A stretch of 7,416 bases of DNA. Source: Draconibacterium sp. (GTDB taxonomy: Bacteria > Bacteroidota > Bacteroidia > Bacteroidales > Prolixibacteraceae). Location: positions 1-7,416 of the forward strand of contig JALUZN010000317.1 in the NCBI GenBank assembly GCA_027011835.1, in the 5' to 3' direction. The notes beneath the pieces were generated by a model. That model was not told the DNA's origin, made no database searches, and was given only the letters and a program-made list of their open reading frames with translations. Positions within the stretch are counted from its first letter, which is position 1; each line of letters opens with the position of its first letter. Positions 5,989 through 7,416 of the stretch are shown here, piece after piece. Made by a program: the position numbers and the translations under genes.

Positions 5989-7398
5989 TTATTCTTCCCA
6001 GTCATCGGTTCTAAAAGATGAGGCCGGAAGTCCTTCGTTGTTAAATAGTTCGCCTTCTACAAAGTTATCGAAAGCATACCGAACGGCAACCGGTTTTTCA
6101 ACCATTGGCGACAAAAGGGTTATTCCTTTTCGTGTAATTACTGCTTTAGCTTGGTAAAAATATTTGTTTTTTCCTGCAATTTTAAAATTTGTTATCTCTT
6201 TACCGAAAGTTGTTAAGCCGTGTTTGGCATGGTCGAAGGTAAGTTTTACAACACTTCCTTCGATGGTCATCTCTTTTAATACCGGTCCCGAAAATTCAAA
6301 ACCATTCATTTCGTAAGTTTTTGCCAGTGCAAGGTACGCTAGTCGTTGACCGGTGGTTTTTTTGTCGGCCGGATGGATAATGTGTTCTTCGCCAATATCC
6401 ATTAAACAAGCCATTCCGGTATTTTTAACAGCGGTTGAAGCATTTAATTGTGCTTCGCGTAAAAAAGCAGAGTTTACATCGCCGCCGTATTCGAAAGGTG
6501 CTATTTGGCAATAGTAAAACGGGAAATCGCCAATTCCCCATTCGTTGCGCCAGTTTTCAATTAAGCCGGGCATTAGTTTTTCGTAATGTGCTGGTTCGTA
6601 GCGATTTGCTTCGCCCTGATACCAAATGCCACCACGGATTGCATAGCCAACCATTGGCGCAATCATTGCATTAAAAAGTACGGTGGGTGTTTGTGCCGAG
6701 AAATCGTTTTTTGTATTCTCATCGGGCAATTTTACCCAGTCGAATTTTTTAAAACCGGTGTCGCTCATCCAGGGTTCAATGCGTGTGCCCCCCCAGCTCG
6801 ATGAAATTAACCCAACCGGAACACCCAGTGTTTTTTGTATCATTCTTCCAAAGTAATAGGCAGTTGCACTAAATTCGCTTACTGTTGCCGGAGTGCATTC
6901 CTGCCACTCACCGGTAAAATTGTTACGCCGTTCGAGGCTTTTCTCGCGTTTTACTGTAATTAATCTTATTGAACTGTTTTTCGATGTTGCAATGGCCTCA
7001 TTCGACCCTAAAACCGGTTGGTTAAAGTAACCACTCATTGTCATATACATGTTCGATTGTCCCGAGCAAATCCATACTTCTCCAATTAAAACATTCGATA
7101 AAGTTAATGTTGAACCATCGGAAATGGTGATGGAAAATGGCCCGCCTGCTGCCGGAGTTTTTACTTTAAGTTTCCAGTTCCCATCGGCATCGGCCTTTGT
7201 CGAATAGCTTTTTTTGTTCCACGAGGTGGTAACTTTTACTGTTTTGTTTGCTTTGGCTGTTCCCCAAATGGCGGCATTGGTTTGTTGTTGTAAAACCATA
7301 TTACTGCCAAAAATAGCCGGAAGTTTAACTTCGGCATTGGTGTTTACTGCAAATAAAAACAGAATAAAAAATGAAAAAATTGAAAGATTGAGTTTCAT
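5989..7398 (-). CDS. Secreted sialate O-acetylesterase-like SGNH hydrolase
   Basis: The 469-residue protein is predicted to remove O-acetyl groups from sialic acids or other acetylated glycans outside the cytoplasm. Residues 1-22 form a signal peptide (hydrophobic core IFSFFILFLFAV, cut probably after TNA22); there is no lipobox cysteine, so it should be periplasmic or secreted. An N-terminal beta domain (about 23-105) has the family block LPAIFGSNMVLQ. The SGNH catalytic domain follows: GEVWICSGQSNM at 106-117 with nucleophile Ser115, SSSWGGTRIEPW at 199-210, WYQGEANR at 259-266 with Gln261, Glu263 and Asn265, and DIGEEHIIHPADK at 334-346 with the likely catalytic His342. A C-terminal beta domain spans about 370-469. 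The Asp often found two residues before this His is Ile here, but human SIAE also lacks it, so loss of activity need not follow. Real substrates may be xylan or other polymers, since this family is broad. The ATG at 7398 gives a complete signal peptide. The promoter lies at or beyond the window edge; a terminator follows. Confidence 0.9.
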   Translation of the reverse strand: MKLNLSIFSFFILFLFAVNTNAEVKLPAIFGSNMVLQQQTNAAIWGTAKANKTVKVTTSWNKKSYSTKADADGNWKLKVKTPAAGGPFSITISDGSTLTLSNVLIGEVWICSGQSNMYMTMSGYFNQPVLGSNEAIATSKNSSIRLITVKREKSLERRNNFTGEWQECTPATVSEFSATAYYFGRMIQKTLGVPVGLISSSWGGTRIEPWMSDTGFKKFDWVKLPDENTKNDFSAQTPTVLFNAMIAPMVGYAIRGGIWYQGEANRYEPAHYEKLMPGLIENWRNEWGIGDFPFYYCQIAPFEYGGDVNSAFLREAQLNASTAVKNTGMACLMDIGEEHIIHPADKKTTGQRLAYLALAKTYEMNGFEFSGPVLKEMTIEGSVVKLTFDHAKHGLTTFGKEITNFKIAGKNKYFYQAKAVITRKGITLLSPMVEKPVAVRYAFDNFVEGELFNNEGLPASSFRTDDWEE

Positions 7399-7416
7399 GA
7401 TAAATTAAATTTATGT

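Noticed and set aside
7214..7408. A 64-codon plus-strand frame at the right edge
   Set aside because: It is antisense to the signal peptide and N-terminal domain of the esterase. The hydrophobic look comes from the complementary sequence.
1..7416. Search by eye for CRISPR repeats, tRNA or rRNA genes, transposases, integrases, toxin-antitoxin pairs or a defence island
   Set aside because: I saw no spaced repeat array, no cloverleaf-like or rRNA-like segment, and no reading frame of those families. Four well-characterised enzyme families cover about 84 percent of the window.

Overview
The window comes from a bacterium of the phylum Bacteroidota, most likely a free-living Marinilabiliales/Prolixibacteraceae-type organism. 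The phylum call rests on four things: AT-rich spacers, A-rich leaders without clear Shine-Dalgarno sites, a TAnnTTTG-type promoter motif, and very mitochondria-like citrate synthase, isocitrate dehydrogenase and aconitase, a set known from Bacteroides. The genus-level suggestion is inference from general resemblance only.

Layout. Positions 1-335 hold two short overlapping plus-strand reading frames, probably the end of an upstream gene and a small or degenerate gene; neither is recognised. A strong bidirectional terminator hairpin at 379-407 separates them from everything to the right. From 5611 down to 427, all on the minus strand and transcribed right to left, lie acn (aconitase), icd (NADP-type isocitrate dehydrogenase) and gltA (citrate synthase). 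acn and icd are 63 bp apart and probably share a transcript. icd and gltA are 310 bp apart; this spacer holds a weak hairpin, a long inverted repeat and a good candidate gltA promoter. A 377-bp spacer (5612-5988) carries the acn leader and the terminator of the last gene, a secreted sialate O-acetylesterase-like SGNH hydrolase (7398-5989, minus), whose promoter lies at or beyond the right edge.

How they work together. Citrate synthase joins oxaloacetate and acetyl-CoA, aconitase isomerises citrate to isocitrate, and isocitrate dehydrogenase makes 2-oxoglutarate and reduced cofactor. The three genes are therefore the complete oxidative entry branch of the TCA cycle, which supplies 2-oxoglutarate for glutamate synthesis. 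All three proteins keep the catalytic residues known from the mitochondrial or cytosolic eukaryotic enzymes and look intact. The esterase is a separate unit for deacetylating extracellular glycans.

I found no sign of a new defence, mobile or signalling system: no CRISPR array, tRNA, rRNA, transposase or integrase. The most worthwhile loose ends are the structured non-coding segments (icd-gltA spacer and acn leader) and the broken-looking reading frames at the left edge.
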